Numbered from the stretch's first letter, positions 44,007 to 54,288 are shown. The stretch: 64,000 bases of DNA from Streptomyces canus (GCF_041435015.1 NZ_CP107989.1:7564001-7628000); one strand, 5' to 3'. Numbers and translations are program-made. The notes: generated by a model from the sequence alone, not told the origin.

Positions 44007-46470
44007 GCCGTGCCTTGGTGTGCCGCGTCGGCTCGGAGCCCGCCGGGTCCTCGGGCCACGGATGCTTCGGATACCGGCCGCGCAACTCCGCCCGGACGCC
44101 CGTGTAGCCGTCCTTCCAGAAGGACGCGAGATCGGCGGTGACGGCCGCGGGGCGGCCCGCGGGGGAGAGGAGATGGACGAGGAGGGGCACGCCGGCGATC
44201 CGGGGCGACTCCTGCAGCCCGAACATCTCCTGCAACTTCACCGCGAGGACGGGCTGTTCGGGGCTGCCGTAGTCGATCCGGATCCTGGATCCACTCGGTA
44301 CGGCGATCCGCTCGGGCGCCAGCTCCTCCAGCCGTGTGGCCTCACCGGAGGCCCAGGGGAGGAGCCTTTGCAGTGCCTGTCCGGCGTCGATGCGCGCCAG
44401 GTCGGCCCGTCGCCGGGCACGGCTCAGCTCGGGCTCCAGCCACTCGTCCACGCGCGCGTGGAGCGCATCCTCGGACACCTCGGGCCACGGGTCGCCGAGG
44501 TGGTGGCGCAGGAACGCCAGCCGCTGCCGCAGTACCCCGGCGTCGGGCGTCCACCGCAGCAGCCGTAGCCCTTCCTGGCGGAGTCCTTCGAGGAGTGCCT
44601 CGCGTACGAGGACGGCGTCGGCGTCTCTCAACGGCCGTGCCGCGAGCTCGATCGCGCCGAGCCGCTCCACCCGCCGTGCCACGACGTCCCCGTCGGCCCA
44701 GTGCACCTCCTCGCGCTCGGAGTACAGGGACGCGGCCGCCGACCGGGCCGTGTCCTCGTCGATCACCGCGGCGAGCTGCACGCGCGCGTGCCCCTTTCCG
44801 ACGGGCCGGTCCGCCACGGCGACGGCGAGCCAGGGCGAGCCCCGCAGCGGGGAGCCGTCGGAGAGTTCGGCGCGAGTGCCGGAGGCCATGAGATAGGAGC
44901 CCGAATCCGCTCTGGCGACCCGTTCGGGAAAGGCGAGCGCGGCGACGAGACCGTCGTTCCCGGCAGCCGGCTCGGTGAACTCCGCCGAGGCGGACCGCAG
45001 CCGCCGCAGCTCTGTGCGCCACCGTCCCGCATAGGCGTCACCGCCCCGCCGCGCGGTCCGCACGGCGGCCGCCAGGTCGTCGCCGTACTCCCGCGGCGGC
45101 TCCTCCGACAGCAGCGCGACCGTCTCGGCGCCGGCACCCGAGGTGTCCAGCAGCGCCCGCCCCAGCCGGGGATGCAGGCCCAGACGAGCCAGGCGCACAC
45201 CCCGCGCGGTCGCCCGTCCGTCGGCGTCCACCGCCCCCACGGCGGTCAGCACGCCCCGGGCGGCCGCCATCGCGCCGCCCGGCGGCGGGTCCAGAAGAGC
45301 CAGCCCGGACGCGTCCGGATCGCCCCAGCAGGCCACCTGCAACGCGAACGCCGTCAGGTCGGCCACCTTGATCTCCGGCGACGGGAAGCGCGGCAGACGC
45401 GCGTCCTCGGCCTCCGCCCAGCACCGGTACACCGCACCCGGCGCCTCACGTCCGGCGCGGCCCGCCCGCTGGCGCCCGGCCGCCTGCGAGGCCCGTACCG
45501 TCGCGAGTGCGCTCAGCCCGCGCGCGTGGTCGACGCGCGGCTCCCGGGCGAGCCCCGAGTCGATGACCACCCGCACGCCGGGCACGGTCAGGGACGACTC
45601 GGCCACGGAGGTCGCCAGGACCACCCGCCGCCGCTCCCCGCCCGCCAGCACCGCGTCCTGCACGGCCGCCGGAGCCCGGCCGTGCACCTGGAGCACCTCC
45701 ACGTCACCGAGACCGCCCAACTGCCCGGCCACGCGCGCGATCTCGCCCACGCCCGGCAGGAAGCACAGCACGTCCCCCTGCCGCTCGGACAGCGCCCGCC
45801 GTACCACCGACGCCACGTGCGCGAGCAGTGCGGGATCGACGCGCATGCCGTGCGGCGGCCGTACCGGACGGGCCGGCGGCGCCCACACGACCTCCACCGG
45901 ATGCGGGACACCCTCCGCCTCGATCACGGGCGCGTCCCCCAGCAACCGGGCCCACCCCTGCGCGTCGGTCGTCGCGGACGCGGCCACCAGCCGCAGCTCC
46001 GGCCGCAGGGCCTGCCGTACGTCCCACAGGAAGGCCGCCGTCGTGTCCGCGTCCAGGTGCCGTTCGTGGCACTCGTCGAGCACCACGACGTCGACGCCCG
46101 CCAGCTCCTGGTCGCGCTGGAGCCGCTGAAGCAGCACCCCTGTCGTGACGACCTCCAGGCGCGCGTGCCGTCCCACCACCCGCTCACCGCGCACGCTGTA
46201 GCCGACGCTCCCGCCGACCTTCTCCCCCAGCAGCCACGCCATCCGCCGGGCCGCCGCGCGGGCGGCGATCCGGCGGGGCTCGGCGACGACGACCTTCCGC
46301 GCGGGTGCGTCCGAGTCCAGCAGGCCGGCGAGGGCCGGCGGCACGAGGGTCGTCTTGCCCGTGCCCGGCGGGGCGACGAGGACGGCCGTTCCGTGGCCTT
46401 CCAGGGCGTCGCGCAGCGCGGGCAGGGCACCGCGTACGGGAAGGGAGTCCAGGGCGTCGTAACGGATCAC
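43996..46470 (-). CDS. hrpB: ATP-dependent helicase HrpB
   Basis: DEAH-type RNA helicase of 824 aa. The P-loop is VAPPGTGKTTLV (33-44), the DEAH box is VVVLDECHERH (129-139), motif III is SATTDAQG, and motif VI reads QAAGRQRAGRAGREAPG. The C-terminal HrpB domain (SPWLAVAVADRP, the RIDYGSPEQPVLAVKLQEMF motif) is complete. The substrate in bacteria is not firmly known. The start is GTG at complement 46468-46470. The methyltransferase gene lies 31 bp upstream on the same strand. Confidence 0.93.
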   Translation of the reverse strand: MIRYDALDSLPVRGALPALRDALEGHGTAVLVAPPGTGKTTLVPPALAGLLDSDAPARKVVVAEPRRIAARAAARRMAWLLGEKVGGSVGYSVRGERVVGRHARLEVVTTGVLLQRLQRDQELAGVDVVVLDECHERHLDADTTAAFLWDVRQALRPELRLVAASATTDAQGWARLLGDAPVIEAEGVPHPVEVVWAPPARPVRPPHGMRVDPALLAHVASVVRRALSERQGDVLCFLPGVGEIARVAGQLGGLGDVEVLQVHGRAPAAVQDAVLAGGERRRVVLATSVAESSLTVPGVRVVIDSGLAREPRVDHARGLSALATVRASQAAGRQRAGRAGREAPGAVYRCWAEAEDARLPRFPSPEIKVADLTAFALQVACWGDPDASGLALLDPPPGGAMAAARGVLTAVGAVDADGRATARGVRLARLGLHPRLGRALLDTSGAGAETVALLSEEPPREYGDDLAAAVRTARRGGDAYAGRWRTELRRLRSASAEFTEPAAGNDGLVAALAFPERVARADSGSYLMASGTRAELSDGSPLRGSPWLAVAVADRPVGKGHARVQLAAVIDEDTARSAAASLYSEREEVHWADGDVVARRVERLGAIELAARPLRDADAVLVREALLEGLRQEGLRLLRWTPDAGVLRQRLAFLRHHLGDPWPEVSEDALHARVDEWLEPELSRARRRADLARIDAGQALQRLLPWASGEATRLEELAPERIAVPSGSRIRIDYGSPEQPVLAVKLQEMFGLQESPRIAGVPLLVHLLSPAGRPAAVTADLASFWKDGYTGVRAELRGRYPKHPWPEDPAGSEPTRHTKARLRP

Positions 46471-46501
46471 GCCCCCAGTGTCGTACGACTGACGGAACGC
46501 C

Positions 46502-47486
46502 TCAGTCGCGCTCGCACACGAAGATCGCGCTCCCGGGGATCAGATTCCCGCGCAGGGGAGACCAGCCGCCCCACTCCGAGGTGTTCCAGACCGGCCACTC
46601 CGGCTCGACCAGGTCGACCAGGCGGAAGCCGCCGGCGACCACGTCACGCACCCGGTCGCCGATCGTGCGGTGGTGCTCGACGTACACCGCGCGGCCCTCC
46701 TCGTCCTGTTCGACGTAGGGCGTGCGGTCGAAGTAGGAGGCGGAGACGGAGAGCCCCTCGGGGCCGGGCTCGTCGGGGAATGCCCAGCGGATGGGGTGGG
46801 TGACAGAGAAGACGAAGCGGCCGCCCGGGCGCAGGACGCGCCGCACCTCCTTGAGGACCAGTACCGGGTCGGCGACGAACGGCAGAGCGCCGTACGCCGA
46901 GCACGCCAGGTCGAACGAGGCGTCCGCGAAGGGCAGCGCGCCCGCGTCGGCGCACACCAGGGGGAAGGACGTACCGATGCGCAGGGCGTGCTGGAGCTGG
47001 CGGTGGGAGATGTCGAGGGCGACCGGGCGGGCTCCCTGCGCCGCCAGCCAGCGCGCGCACTGGGCGGCGCCGGCGCCGATCTCCAGGACGTCCCGGCCCT
47101 TGAGGTCCTCGGGCGGGCCCAGCAGCTCGGCCTCCACCTCGTCGAGGCCCTCGGGGCCCCACACGAAGCGGTCGTCGCCGAGGAACGTGCCGTGTTCGAC
47201 CTGGTACTCGTCCGCGTTGCGGTCCCACCAGCCCCGGTTGGCCCGGGAGCTCTCGGTGACGTCCGCGTCACGCCGGGTGGCCTGCGACTCCGCGTCCGGA
47301 CCGGTCTCCTGCTGGTGTGATGCGGGCTCTTGGATGATCGGCTCCCTCGTATTAGTCTGCGGGCTCTTCCGTCCGACCTTCGTGACGACGTCACGAAGGG
47401 GACGACGGCGGGTCCGCGTGGCCTCGTGAGACTGGTTTTCTGCCGGGTATGCGGCGATCCGCCCCGGGTGTGCGCCTTCGCGCATT
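46502..47486 (-). CDS. Class I SAM-dependent methyltransferase
   Basis: Rossmann methyltransferase. The core is GRDVLEIGAGAAQCARWLAA (motif I), then PVALDISHRQL, ADAGALPFADASFDLACS and LRPGGRFVFSVTHPI, a UbiE-like layout. Substrate unknown. The start is unclear. The ATG at complement 47484-47486 is the first canonical codon, but it overlaps the rpsA -35 box and puts a strong palindrome (47377-47399) inside the gene. Two ATC codons (complement 47336-47338 and 47333-47335) follow GAGGGAG at good spacing, right where family proteins begin (x-IQEPASHQ). An ATC start is possible, giving 277-278 aa. It forms an operon with hrpB. Confidence 0.85.
47377..47399. promoter_or_regulatory. Near-perfect palindrome upstream of the methyltransferase body
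   Basis: CCTTCGTGAC (47377-47386) and GTCACGAAGG (47390-47399) are perfect inverted arms around GAC. It lies 39 bp upstream of the presumed ATC start and is inside the reading frame if the upstream ATG is used. It looks like a protein binding site or short hairpin in the promoter or leader of the methyltransferase-hrpB operon. Confidence 0.6.
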
Positions 47487-47514
47487 GACCCTGTCCGGCT
47501 GCCCCCGTATGCTA
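47486..47514 (+). promoter_or_regulatory. Promoter of rpsA
   Basis: TTGACC (47486-47491) and TATGCT (47509-47514) are separated by 17 bp, a good vegetative (HrdB-type) promoter. The transcript would start near 47521 and carry a leader of about 190 nt before rpsA. Confidence 0.75.
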
Positions 47515-47593
47515 CAAGTTGCGCTGCGGGCCTGCGCTCCTCAGACGTAGCAGGCTGCGCTCGCATCTGTTGTATGTCCCCTCGGTTGTCGAG

Positions 47594-47617
47594 GCGCCAC
47601 CAGTGATTGTGTGGCGC
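47594..47617 (+). promoter_or_regulatory. Stem-loop in the rpsA leader
   Basis: GCGCCAC (47594-47600) pairs with GTGGCGC (47611-47617) around a 10-nt loop, about 92 nt before the ATG. It may be part of autogenous control by S1, but that is inference from the family. Confidence 0.5.
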
Positions 47618-47708
47618 TTCCTTGGCTGTCCGGCTTCTTCAGAGCGAAACAGGCTCCCGGCGTAAGCAGTACCTACGACTCACTGTCCGTACCGGAGCCC
47701 TTTCCCAC

Positions 47709-49220
47709 ATGACGAGCAGCACCGAGACCACCTCTACCACTCCGCAGGTAGCGGTCAACGACATCGGTAACGAGGAAGCCTTCCTCGCCGCGATCGACGA
47801 GACGATCAAGTACTTCAACGACGGCGACATCGTCGACGGCGTCATCGTGAAGGTCGACCGGGACGAGGTCCTGCTCGACATCGGTTACAAGACCGAAGGC
47901 GTTATCCCGAGCCGCGAGCTCTCCATCAAGCACGACGTCGACCCCAACGAGGTCGTCGCCGTGGGCGATGAGATCGAGGCCCTTGTTCTCCAGAAGGAGG
48001 ACAAGGAAGGCCGCCTGATCCTCTCGAAGAAGCGCGCCCAGTACGAGCGTGCCTGGGGCACCATCGAGAAGATCAAGGAAGAAGACGGCATCGTCACCGG
48101 TACCGTCATCGAGGTCGTCAAGGGTGGTCTCATCCTCGACATCGGCCTCCGTGGCTTCCTGCCGGCGTCCCTCGTCGAGATGCGCCGCGTGCGCGACCTC
48201 CAGCCTTACGTGGGCAAGGAGCTCGAGGCCAAGATCATCGAGCTGGACAAGAACCGCAACAACGTGGTCCTGTCCCGCCGTGCCTGGCTCGAGCAGACCC
48301 AGTCCGAGGTTCGCCAGACGTTCCTCACGACCCTCCAGAAGGGTCAGGTCCGCTCCGGTGTGGTCTCCTCGATCGTCAACTTCGGTGCCTTCGTGGACCT
48401 GGGTGGCGTCGACGGACTGGTCCACGTCTCCGAGCTCTCCTGGAAGCACATCGACCACCCGTCCGAGGTTGTCGAGGTCGGCCAGGAAGTCACCGTCGAG
48501 GTTCTCGACGTCGACATGGACCGCGAGCGTGTCTCCCTGTCGCTGAAGGCGACCCAGGAAGACCCGTGGCAGCAGTTCGCCCGGACCCACCAGATCGGCC
48601 AGGTCGTGCCCGGCAAGGTCACGAAGCTGGTTCCGTTCGGTGCGTTCGTCCGCGTGGACGAGGGCATCGAGGGTCTGGTCCACATCTCCGAGCTGGCCGA
48701 GCGCCACGTGGAGATCCCGGAGCAGGTCGTCCAGGTCAACGACGAGATCTTCGTCAAGGTCATCGACATCGACCTCGAGCGCCGTCGCATCAGCCTCTCG
48801 CTGAAGCAGGCCAACGAGGCGTTCGGTTCGGACCCGGCCTCGGTCGAGTTCGACCCGACCCTGTACGGCATGGCCGCGTCCTACGACGACCAGGGCAACT
48901 ACATCTACCCCGAGGGCTTCGACCCCGAGACCAACGACTGGCTCGAGGGCTTCGAATCCCAGCGTGAGGTGTGGGAGAACCAGTACGCCGAGGCGCAGAC
49001 CCGCTTCGAGCAGCACCAGCAGCAGGTCATCAAGTCCCGCGAGGCCGACGCGGCTGCTGCCGCCGAGGGCGGGGACACCGCGGGTGCGGCTCCGGCCGCC
49101 GGTGGTGGCGGTGGCGGTGGCGGTTCGTACTCCTCCGAGGGTGCGGACACCTCCGGCGCGCTGGCTTCGGACGAGGCGCTTGCCGCGCTGCGCGAGAAGC
49201 TGGCGGGTGGGCAGAGCTGA
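47709..49220 (+). CDS. rpsA: 30S ribosomal protein S1
   Basis: Protein of 503 aa with four S1 RNA-binding domains at about 34-104, 120-189, 207-277 and 293-363 (GDIVDGVIVKVDRDEVLLDI; GTVIEVVKGGLILDIGLRGF; GVVSSIVNFGAFVDLGGVDG; GKVTKLVPFGAFVRVDEGIE). The C-terminal 100 residues are low-complexity, with eight consecutive Gly before SYSSEGADTSG. It recruits mRNA to the 30S subunit. The ATG has only a GGAG 14 bases upstream, which is common for S1. It has a strong upstream promoter and a downstream hairpin. An N-terminal shift to an earlier start is not supported. Confidence 0.97.
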   Translation: MTSSTETTSTTPQVAVNDIGNEEAFLAAIDETIKYFNDGDIVDGVIVKVDRDEVLLDIGYKTEGVIPSRELSIKHDVDPNEVVAVGDEIEALVLQKEDKEGRLILSKKRAQYERAWGTIEKIKEEDGIVTGTVIEVVKGGLILDIGLRGFLPASLVEMRRVRDLQPYVGKELEAKIIELDKNRNNVVLSRRAWLEQTQSEVRQTFLTTLQKGQVRSGVVSSIVNFGAFVDLGGVDGLVHVSELSWKHIDHPSEVVEVGQEVTVEVLDVDMDRERVSLSLKATQEDPWQQFARTHQIGQVVPGKVTKLVPFGAFVRVDEGIEGLVHISELAERHVEIPEQVVQVNDEIFVKVIDIDLERRRISLSLKQANEAFGSDPASVEFDPTLYGMAASYDDQGNYIYPEGFDPETNDWLEGFESQREVWENQYAEAQTRFEQHQQQVIKSREADAAAAAEGGDTAGAAPAAGGGGGGGGSYSSEGADTSGALASDEALAALREKLAGGQS

Positions 49221-49243
49221 CGCCCACTGAGCACTAGCTCCTG

Positions 49244-49281
49244 ACTGAGGGGCCGTACCTTTCGGGGTGCGGTCCCTCAGT
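49244..49281 (+). terminator. rpsA terminator
   Basis: ACTGAGGGGCCGTACC (49244-49259) pairs with GGTGCGGTCCCTCAGT (49266-49281) with two wobble pairs around TTTCGG, followed by GTTTGT. It is 23 bp after the rpsA stop. Confidence 0.9.
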
Positions 49282-49296
49282 GTTTGTCCGACGGCC

Positions 49297-49340
49297 GGTG
49301 GGGGCTCGTCCCGCCGTTCCCCGCGCCCCTGACGGGGCGC
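49297..49340. repeat. Streptomyces intergenic repeat (copy 3, diverged)
   Basis: GGTGGGGGCTCGTCCCGCCG followed by TTCCCCGCGCCCCTGACGGG. It is the same element as at 39303-39347, with about three changes, and lies just after the rpsA terminator. Confidence 0.75.
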
Positions 49341-49457
49341 GTTGTTCCTCCCCTGCCAGGAAAAGGGCGTAAGAGATGGCCTGATCAAGCGCTCGGGTGG
49401 GAATGCCGCTGTTCCAGGGCGCGTTGAAGCGTATGAACACGAGGAGGAGCGGTCACA

Positions 49458-50396
49458 GTGCTTGATCCGCAGGGTTTGTACGCATGGGAGCCCAAGGGCC
49501 TCGCCGTTGTAGACATGGCGCTCGCCCAGGAGTCGGCCGGCTTGGTCATGCTCTACCACTTCGACGGATACATCGACGCGGGCGAGACCGGCGACCAGAT
49601 CGTCGACCGGCTGCTCGACTCGCTGCCCCACCAGGTCGTGGCCCGTTTCGACCACGACCGACTCGTCGACTACCGCGCCCGCCGTCCGCTGCTCACCTTC
49701 AAGCGCGACCGCTGGACGGAGTACGAGGAGCCCACGATCGACGTGCGGCTCGTCCAGGACGCCACCGGAGCGCCCTTCCTGCTGCTGTCGGGCCCGGAGC
49801 CGGACGTGGAGTGGGAGCGTTTCGCCGCGGCCGTCCAGCAGATCGTGGAGCGGCTCGGCGTCCGGCTGTCCGTGAACTTCCACGGCATCCCGATGGGCGT
49901 CCCGCACACCCGCCCCGTCGGCCTCACTCCGCACGGCAACCGCCACGACCTCGTCCCCGGCCACCGCAGCCCCTTCGACGAGGCGCAGGTGCCCGGCAGT
50001 GCCGAGGCCCTGGTGGAGTACCGGCTCATGGAGGCCGGTCACGACGTCCTGGGCGTCGCGGCGCACGTCCCGCACTACATCGCGCGCTCGACCTACCCGG
50101 ACGCGGCCCTGACCGTCCTGGAGGCCATCACGGCCGCCACCGGCATGGTCCTGCCCGGCATCGCCCACGCCCTGCGCACCGACGCCCACCGCACCCAGAC
50201 CGAGATCGAGCGCCAGATCCAGGAGGGCGACGAGGACCTCGTGGCCCTCGTCCAGGGCCTCGAGCACCAGTACGACGCGGCGGCCGGCGCGGAGACCAGG
50301 GGCAACATGCTGGCCGAGCCGGTGGACATTCCGTCGGCGGACGAGATCGGCCTGGAGTTCGAGCGCTTCCTGGCGGAACGGGAAGGCGACACCTGA
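49458..50396 (+). CDS. PAC2-family protein
   Basis: Protein of 312 aa. The PAC2 (proteasome assembly chaperone 2) domain covers about residues 15-230, with [36 protein letters not shown] and [17 protein letters not shown]-terminal helical tail follows ([20 protein letters not shown]). The GTG start follows GAGGAGGAGC. It is conserved next to coaE and rpsA in Streptomyces. In actinobacteria a proteasome-linked role is plausible but not shown here. Confidence 0.88.
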   Translation: MLDPQGLYAWEPKGLAVVDMALAQESAGLVMLYHFDGYIDAGETGDQIVDRLLDSLPHQVVARFDHDRLVDYRARRPLLTFKRDRWTEYEEPTIDVRLVQDATGAPFLLLSGPEPDVEWERFAAAVQQIVERLGVRLSVNFHGIPMGVPHTRPVGLTPHGNRHDLVPGHRSPFDEAQVPGSAEALVEYRLMEAGHDVLGVAAHVPHYIARSTYPDAALTVLEAITAATGMVLPGIAHALRTDAHRTQTEIERQIQEGDEDLVALVQGLEHQYDAAAGAETRGNMLAEPVDIPSADEIGLEFERFLAEREGDT

Positions 50397-50467
50397 GGCA
50401 CGCGCCCCAGGTCTCCTTCCGTACCACCCCGCACCGCCCCCCAGGCGGAGCGTCTAGGCTTCCGGTC

Positions 50468-51085
50468 ATGCTGAAGGTGGGCCTGACCGGCGGTATCGGC
50501 GCCGGCAAGAGTGAGGTGTCGAGGCTCCTCGTGGAGCACGGCGCCGTCCTGATCGACGCGGACCGCATCGCGCGCGAGGTCGTCGCGCCGGGCACGCCCG
50601 GCCTCGCCGCGGTCGTGGCGGCCTTCGGCGAGGACGTACTCGCCGAGGACGGCGGCCTCGACCGCCCCAAGCTGGGCTCCATCGTCTTCGCCGACCCGGA
50701 CCGGCTCGCCGTACTGAACTCGATCGTGCATCCGCTGGTGGGCGCCGGTTCCCGCGAGCTCGAATCCGCCGCGGCCGACGACGCCGTCGTCGTCCACGAC
50801 GTCCCCCTGCTCGCGGAGAACGCCCTCGCGCCGCTCTACGACCTCGTGGTCGTCGTCGACGCGAGCCCCGAGACCCAGCTCGACCGGCTCGTCAGGCTGC
50901 GTGGCATGACCGAGCAGGACGCACGCGCGCGTATGGCCGCCCAGGCGACACGCGAGAAGCGCCTGGAGATCGCGGACGTCGTGATCGACAACGACGTCCC
51001 CCTGGAAGAGCTGCGGCGACGCGTACAGGAGGTATGGGGCGATCTCGTACGCCGGGCACGCGCGTCCCGGACGTCTCCGGAATAG
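50468..51085 (+). CDS. coaE: Dephospho-CoA kinase
   Basis: Protein of 205 aa catalysing ATP-dependent phosphorylation of dephospho-CoA, the last step of CoA synthesis. The P-loop is [16 protein letters not shown] (7-22). [18 protein letters not shown] (33-50) binds the acceptor, and [18 protein letters not shown] is the lid and core. The length is close to the E. coli enzyme, without the C-terminal extension seen in mycobacteria. The gene follows the PAC2 gene. Confidence 0.95.
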   Translation: MLKVGLTGGIGAGKSEVSRLLVEHGAVLIDADRIAREVVAPGTPGLAAVVAAFGEDVLAEDGGLDRPKLGSIVFADPDRLAVLNSIVHPLVGAGSRELESAAADDAVVVHDVPLLAENALAPLYDLVVVVDASPETQLDRLVRLRGMTEQDARARMAAQATREKRLEIADVVIDNDVPLEELRRRVQEVWGDLVRRARASRTSPE

Positions 51086-51135
51086 CGCCCCCCTGTCCGG
51101 GCGTTGAACCCCTCCAGTGAGGGAAGGACTTTGCC

Positions 51136-51516
51136 GTGCCCGAGACCAGCGGATCGACCGGACGTACTCCGGAGACCCATGTCATCGACTTCCGCGCAGC
51201 GGAGCAGTTGCTCTCCGCGCGGGACCCGCGGGGCGCGGTGAAGCTGCTCGACTCCGTCATCGCCGCCCACCCGGAGAACACCGCGGCCCGGCTGCTGCGC
51301 GCGCGGGCCTTCTTCGCCGCCGCGCAACTGCGGCCCGCCGAGCTGGAGTTCACCATCGTCCTGGAGCGCGAGCCGGACAATGCCTTCGCCCACTTCGCAC
51401 TCGCCCGCACCTATGAGCGACAGGGCCGGTCCGACCAGGCCAGACGTCACTTCCGGCTGGCGGCCGCGCTGGACCCGAACCCGGAGTTCCTGAAGGCGGC
51501 GCGGTTCGACACCTGA
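51136..51516 (+). CDS. Tetratricopeptide-repeat protein
   Basis: Protein of 126 aa. Residues about 18-120 form three TPR units: RAAEQLLSARDPRGAVKLLD, then ENTAARLLRARAFFAAAQLR and NAFAHFALARTYERQGRSDQ. There is no signal peptide. The GTG start follows GGAAGGAC, and the gene comes 50 bp after coaE, probably in the same transcript. TPR proteins are interaction scaffolds; the partner is unknown. Confidence 0.85.
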   Translation: MPETSGSTGRTPETHVIDFRAAEQLLSARDPRGAVKLLDSVIAAHPENTAARLLRARAFFAAAQLRPAELEFTIVLEREPDNAFAHFALARTYERQGRSDQARRHFRLAAALDPNPEFLKAARFDT

Positions 51517-51529
51517 GCGCGTCGGCCCG

Positions 51530-51796
51530 CTACCTGGGTCGGCTTTCCGGCGGGCGGTACGGCGGGATGTCGGGGCCCGGCTGGTAGTGCGGGCCCTGAC
51601 GGATGTGCCGGAGGATCATCGCGAGGTCGGCGGTGATCACCAGCCACAGCACTCCGCAGGCGATCGCCCACCCCGGCCGGCCCGCCAGCGCGAACGCGAC
51701 CGTACCGAAGACCGCCCAGACCAGTCCCCACACACTCAGCCACAACCGCATCCGCAGTGCACTGCGCGCGGTCGTCGGCTCACTGCCCGTACGCAT
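51530..51796 (-). CDS. DUF6343-like small membrane protein
   Basis: Protein of 88 aa starting MRTGSEPTTARSALRMRLWL. Two hydrophobic segments (LWLSVWGLVWAVFGTVAFAL; AIACGVLWLVITADLAMI) and a C-terminal tail HIRQGPHYQPGPDIPPYRPP match the DUF6343 pattern. A GTG three codons earlier lies closer to GGAGG and may be the true start. It is convergent to the TPR gene and divergent from the acyltransferase gene. Role unknown. Confidence 0.8.
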   Translation of the reverse strand: MRTGSEPTTARSALRMRLWLSVWGLVWAVFGTVAFALAGRPGWAIACGVLWLVITADLAMILRHIRQGPHYQPGPDIPPYRPPESRPR

Positions 51797-51872
51797 CGGG
51801 ATCACCACTCCTCCCTTGCAACGTACTCTTCGGAACGGACGTTGACCAAAGGGCGAAAGAGAGGGTCACCGC

Positions 51873-52772
51873 GTGCTTCCGGACGCCGATGAACTGGCCG
51901 AGGTGCTGGTGGAACTCGCTGTACCGCACGAGGACGTGGGCGAACTCGTACGGATGGGCCGGCGGGTCATGGACGACCCGGAGCTGCGGCGGTTCCTGGA
52001 ACACTCCGTCGACGAACTCGTCCGGGACATGGGCAGGGCCGACGACCCGGTCGTCCTGCCCGAGCTCGACTGGCCGGCCGGCGCCCTCCAACGCTGCTTC
52101 CCCGTCTACGTGTTCGTGGCGGCGCTGCCCCACACGCGCGCGTACCACCGCTCGCGCGGCATCCCGGCCGAGGTGTCCCGGCGCACCCTCGCCGACCTCG
52201 GGCGGAACATGGCCGTGCACCGCAGGCGGTACGGCAGGACGGGTGTGCAGTCACCGCGCTGGCTGACCCGGCACTCCCGGGGCGAGCTGTACCAGCTGGG
52301 ACGACTCCAGTTCGAGCGGACGCGGTACGGGCCGTGGAACAGTCGGACGCTGAAGCCTGCCGGGCTGGACATCGCCTCCGGCACGCCATGTCTGAGCCTG
52401 CACATCCCCGACTTCCTCGGCCCGCTGTCACCGGAGGCCTGCGAACGTTCGCTCGCCCTGGCCGCCGAGTTCTTCGCCCGGCACTTCGGGGAGGAGCCGT
52501 ATGGTGCCGCGCTGTGCCATTCCTGGCTGCTCGACCCGCAGTTGAAGGGGTATCTGCCCGCGGACTCCAACATCGTCCGGTTCCAGGAGCGCTTCCGGCT
52601 GGCCCCCGAGGACCGGGAGCCGGAGGACGCCGAACCGGTCCAGTTCGTGTTCGGGGACCCGGAGCTGTCGGTGGAGAGCCTGCCACGCCGGACGGCGCTG
52701 GAACGGGCCGTCGGTGATCATCTGCGGGCCGGCGGGCACTGGTACATCGGACACGGCTGGTTCCCCTGGTAG
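51873..52772 (+). CDS. Acyltransferase-domain protein (NAT_N/GNAT_C-type)
   Basis: Protein of 299 aa. An N-terminal helical domain (about 1-115) is followed by a GNAT-like C-terminal domain (about 120-299), with LYQLGRLQFERTRYGPWN, LSLHIPDFLGPLSPEACERS, PYGAALCHSWLLDPQL and a GHWYIGHGWFPW end. This order is that of Streptomyces acyltransferase-domain proteins. Substrate unknown. The start is GTG. An inverted repeat (52802-52826) lies after the stop. Monocistronic. Confidence 0.75.
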   Translation: MLPDADELAEVLVELAVPHEDVGELVRMGRRVMDDPELRRFLEHSVDELVRDMGRADDPVVLPELDWPAGALQRCFPVYVFVAALPHTRAYHRSRGIPAEVSRRTLADLGRNMAVHRRRYGRTGVQSPRWLTRHSRGELYQLGRLQFERTRYGPWNSRTLKPAGLDIASGTPCLSLHIPDFLGPLSPEACERSLALAAEFFARHFGEEPYGAALCHSWLLDPQLKGYLPADSNIVRFQERFRLAPEDREPEDAEPVQFVFGDPELSVESLPRRTALERAVGDHLRAGGHWYIGHGWFPW

Positions 52773-52801
52773 CTCGGACGGGTGAACCTGAGCGACTCGG
52801 G

Positions 52802-52826
52802 AACGGCCGTGCGGACACGGGCCGTT
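52802..52826 (+). terminator. Inverted repeat after the acyltransferase gene
   Basis: AACGGCC (52802-52808) pairs with GGCCGTT (52820-52826) around 11 nt, 30 bp after the stop codon. It is a likely weak terminator. Confidence 0.6.
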
Positions 52827-52952
52827 GGACGGGTGCGGGCGGTGTTGGACGACGGGCTGAGGAAATCGGTCAGGGGGCAGCGATGAGTTCGAGCGTGGGC
52901 GCGGGTCTACCTCTGCGACAGCAACACGGACCGCTTCCCACAGGAGACCCCG

Positions 52953-53420
52953 ATGTCCGAGACCACCGTCCCCGTCACCCGTACCGCCGCTTCCTCCGCC
53001 GTCTCCCCTGTCATCGCCGAGTCCTCGACCGGACGCGGCCGCCGGGCCCGGATCGCTCTGCGCACCCTGCAGGTCGTGCTCGCCCTCTTCTACGTCATCG
53101 CGAGCGCGCTCCCCAAGCTGATCGCGCACCCCTCGGCCGTCGAGGGCTTCGACGAGATGGGCTGGGGCAGCGCGGGGATGTACATCATCGGCGTGCTCGA
53201 ACTGGCAGGGGGGATCGCCCTGTTGATCCCGGTGCTGCAGTCGGTGGCGGCCGTGGCGCTGAGCGGGCTGATGGTCGGCGCGTTCGTCGTCCAGCTCACC
53301 TACTTCGACGGGGAGAACGCGGCGACTCCGCTCATCCTGATCGTCCCGCTCGCCCTGATCGCCTGGGCCCGGCGCCGGCACAACGCGGACCTGCTGCGGC
53401 TGGTGCGACGACGGGCGTGA
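52953..53420 (+). CDS. DoxX-family membrane protein
   Basis: Protein of 155 aa. A polar N-terminal stretch of about 33 residues is followed by four hydrophobic segments: LQVVLALFYVIASALPKLI, MYIIGVLELAGGIALLIPV, AVALSGLMVGAFVVQLTYF and TPLILIVPLALIAWARRR. The DoxX signature LELAGGIALL is present. DoxX-like proteins accompany thiol and redox-stress functions elsewhere. The ATG follows AGGAGA. Confidence 0.87.
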   Translation: MSETTVPVTRTAASSAVSPVIAESSTGRGRRARIALRTLQVVLALFYVIASALPKLIAHPSAVEGFDEMGWGSAGMYIIGVLELAGGIALLIPVLQSVAAVALSGLMVGAFVVQLTYFDGENAATPLILIVPLALIAWARRRHNADLLRLVRRRA

Positions 53421-53435
53421 GGAGAGCGGCCCCAC

Positions 53436-53496
53436 GGCCACCGCGGTGAGGCCGGTCCCTGCCCTTCGGGAGGGGACCGGCCTCACCGCGGTGGCC
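53436..53496. terminator. Perfect 24-bp stem terminator between convergent genes
   Basis: The 24-nt arm at 53436-53459 (begins GGCCACCGCGG, ends CCGGTCCC) is perfectly complementary to 53473-53496, around a 13-nt loop containing CCCTTCGGG. It lies 15 bp after the DoxX stop and 45 bp from the stop of the opposing S4 gene, so it serves both. Confidence 0.92.
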
Positions 53497-53541
53497 GACG
53501 GTTGCTGGTCCGCCGACGCCGGAGCAGCGTCCGGTTTCGCC

Positions 53542-54252
<711 letters not shown>

Positions 54253-54288
54253 GGCTCCGACATTAGTACGTGCCCGTACCGTGGAGTC

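Noticed and set aside
49234..49440. Minus-strand frame of 68 aa between rpsA and the PAC2 gene
   Set aside because: It covers the rpsA terminator and an intergenic repeat and has no recognisable protein features.
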